16,840 nt of DNA from an uncultured Mycoplasmataceae bacterium (GTDB lineage: Bacteria > Bacillota_I > Bacilli_A > Mycoplasmatales > Mycoplasmoidaceae), in assembly GCA_949299825.1 (NCBI GenBank), contig CASGBP010000047.1, positions 1-16,840 of the forward strand, read 5' to 3'. Shown here in pieces: positions 15,571-16,840 of the stretch (positions within the stretch are counted from its first letter, which is position 1; each line of letters opens with the position of its first letter). Made by a program: the position numbers and the translations under genes. The notes under the pieces are model-generated. The model ran no database searches and was not told where the DNA came from. It worked only from the letters and a program-made list of their open reading frames with translations.

Positions 15571-16840
15571 TTAGAAATCAAATAGTTTTATTTGATCATT
15601 ACGAGGCAATGAATCAAAAACCCCTAACCTTTCTAAAGTTTCAATATTTGTTTTATTCAATTTAGTTCTTCTTGCTACATCATCAATAGAAATAAATGGT
15701 TGTTGATCTCTAGCATCAACTATTGATTGAGCAACTTCAGTTCCTATTCCATCTACTGATGAAAATGGAGCAATTAACTTATTATCTTTAATAATGAATT
15801 CATTTGCTAATGAACGATTTAAATCAGGTTTCTGAATACTATATCCTCTAGCATACATTTCTAATACAACCTCAAATATTGATAACAAATCTGTTTCCTT
15901 CTTTTTTAAATCATCCTTGTTATTAAGTTTTGATAATATTTCATCTCTCTTGTTGATAATAGCATTTTTGCCTTTAACAATGGTTTCAATATCAAAAACT
16001 TCAGGTTTAGTTGAAAAATAAGTAGCATAATAAGGTAAGGGATAATATATTTTATATCAGGCAAATTTTCAAGCATGCATAACATAAGCTGTAGCATGAG
16101 CCTTAGGGAAAATATATTTAATTTTTTTACATGAATCAATATATCACATTGGAACCTTTTTATCTAGCATCTCATTGATATATTCCTCTTTTAATCCTTT
16201 GCCTTTTCTAACATCTTCCATAATTTTAAAAGCAACTGAATCCTCAACTCCTTGATCAATTAAATAATTTAATACATCATCCCTACAAGCAATAACATTT
16301 TTAAGTTTTAAATTCTGATTTTTAATTAAGGATTTTGCATTCCCTATGTATACATCAGTACCATGACTTAATCCTGATATTCTTATTAAATCAGAAAATG
16401 TAGACGGCTTAGTATCAACTAACATTTCTCTAACAAATTTTGTACCAAATTCGGGAATAGATATAGCTCCAGTTTTTTCATAATTATAGTCTTTATCAAC
16501 AATTCCTAGTGGTTCAATTGAAGTAAATAATTTCATTACTTTTTCATCATGATTTGGAATATCTTTTTCATCAATATTTGTTAAATCCTTAAGCTGTCTT
16601 AATATTGTTGGATTATCATGACCTAGTATATCAAATTTTAATAGATTATCATGTAAATATTCGAATGCATAATGTGTTGTAAATCAATCACCTTTAACAT
16701 CAGCTGGAAAATTATAGGGAGAAAAATCAAAAATGGAATATTCTTTTGGTATGATTAAAATTCCACCAGGATGTTGTCCAGTAGTTCTTTTTACATTTTG
16801 GCATTTTAAAACATAAAGATTTGTTTCACTTTTAGAGACA
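15571..16840 (-). CDS. polC: DNA polymerase III alpha subunit, PolC type, C-terminal part (5' end outside window)
   Basis: The replicative polymerase of low-GC Gram-positive bacteria and mollicutes. The last 422 codons are present of a protein usually near 1,440 residues. Seen in sequence: KRTTGQHPGGILIIPKEY, NLLKFDILGHDNPTILR (polymerase core), SIPEFGTKFVREML, DLIRISGLSHGTDVYIGNA, PKAHATAYVMHAWKFAWYK, and near the end the helix-hairpin-helix segment FSSVDGIGTEVAQSIVDAR and TLERLGVFDSLP. Trp codons are UGA. The stop is TAA at 15571-15573, and the HNH-like gene follows after one base. Nothing indicates truncation beyond the window edge. Confidence 0.97.

Noticed and set aside
15906..16139. Minus-strand 77-codon frame inside polC
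   Set aside because: Different frame from the polC motifs (PKAHATAYV lies in the other frame); shadow.

Overview
The window comes from a mollicute (Mycoplasma/Ureaplasma-like bacterium). It is very AT-rich, and every long reading frame is interrupted only by UGA, which falls where conserved Trp residues are expected. UGA is therefore read as Trp (genetic code 4); UGG also occurs but is rarer. Read this way, the apparent ORF fragments merge into about 17 genes, packed tightly with 1-base overlaps, short gaps and two tail-to-tail gene junctions with no spacer. A GrpE gene beside a divergent DnaJ paralogue, with no hrcA or dnaK nearby, hints at the M. pneumoniae/Ureaplasma side of the group, but the species cannot be fixed from this sequence.

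Layout. Positions 1-4979 (+) hold an operon: the 3' two thirds of leuS, a degenerate DnaJ-like protein, a canonical DnaJ, and a very long GrpE whose co-chaperone domain follows an Arg/Ser/Thr-rich head and Asn-rich coiled coils. Positions 4980-6131 (-) hold an Abi_2-type protein with a HEPN-like RNLFSH motif. Positions 6214-6459 (+) hold a small protein with a Cys/His-rich tail, followed by a shared bidirectional terminator. Positions 6547-7756 (-) hold a DUF2188-like gene, rpsI and rplM, the last with a palindromic leader. The 7757-8082 interval is the only sizeable gap without a convincing gene. Positions 8083-9536 (+) hold a small four-helix membrane protein coupled to a nicotinate phosphoribosyltransferase.

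Positions 9529-14707 (-) hold a five-gene operon. In transcription order it is an unknown 461-residue membrane protein, an ECF transporter S component, an S1-like RNA-binding protein, cardiolipin synthase and deoC. The deoC product has an unusual C-terminal extension, and its stop overlaps the end of the convergent pncB gene. Positions 14789-15016 (+) hold a small hydrophobic peptide gene. Positions 15075-16840 (-) hold the 3' end of polC, followed by a gene for an HNH-like protein.

The recognised genes are housekeeping: translation (leuS, rpsI, rplM), chaperoning, replication (polC), NAD salvage, deoxyribose-phosphate breakdown, cardiolipin synthesis and vitamin uptake. The less ordinary items are the GrpE fusion architecture, the HEPN-like gene abutting it, the Cys/His-rich mini-protein, the DeoC tail, and two genes whose start codon coincides with the predicted transcription start (leaderless). 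No tRNA, rRNA, IS element, CRISPR array or origin was recognised.
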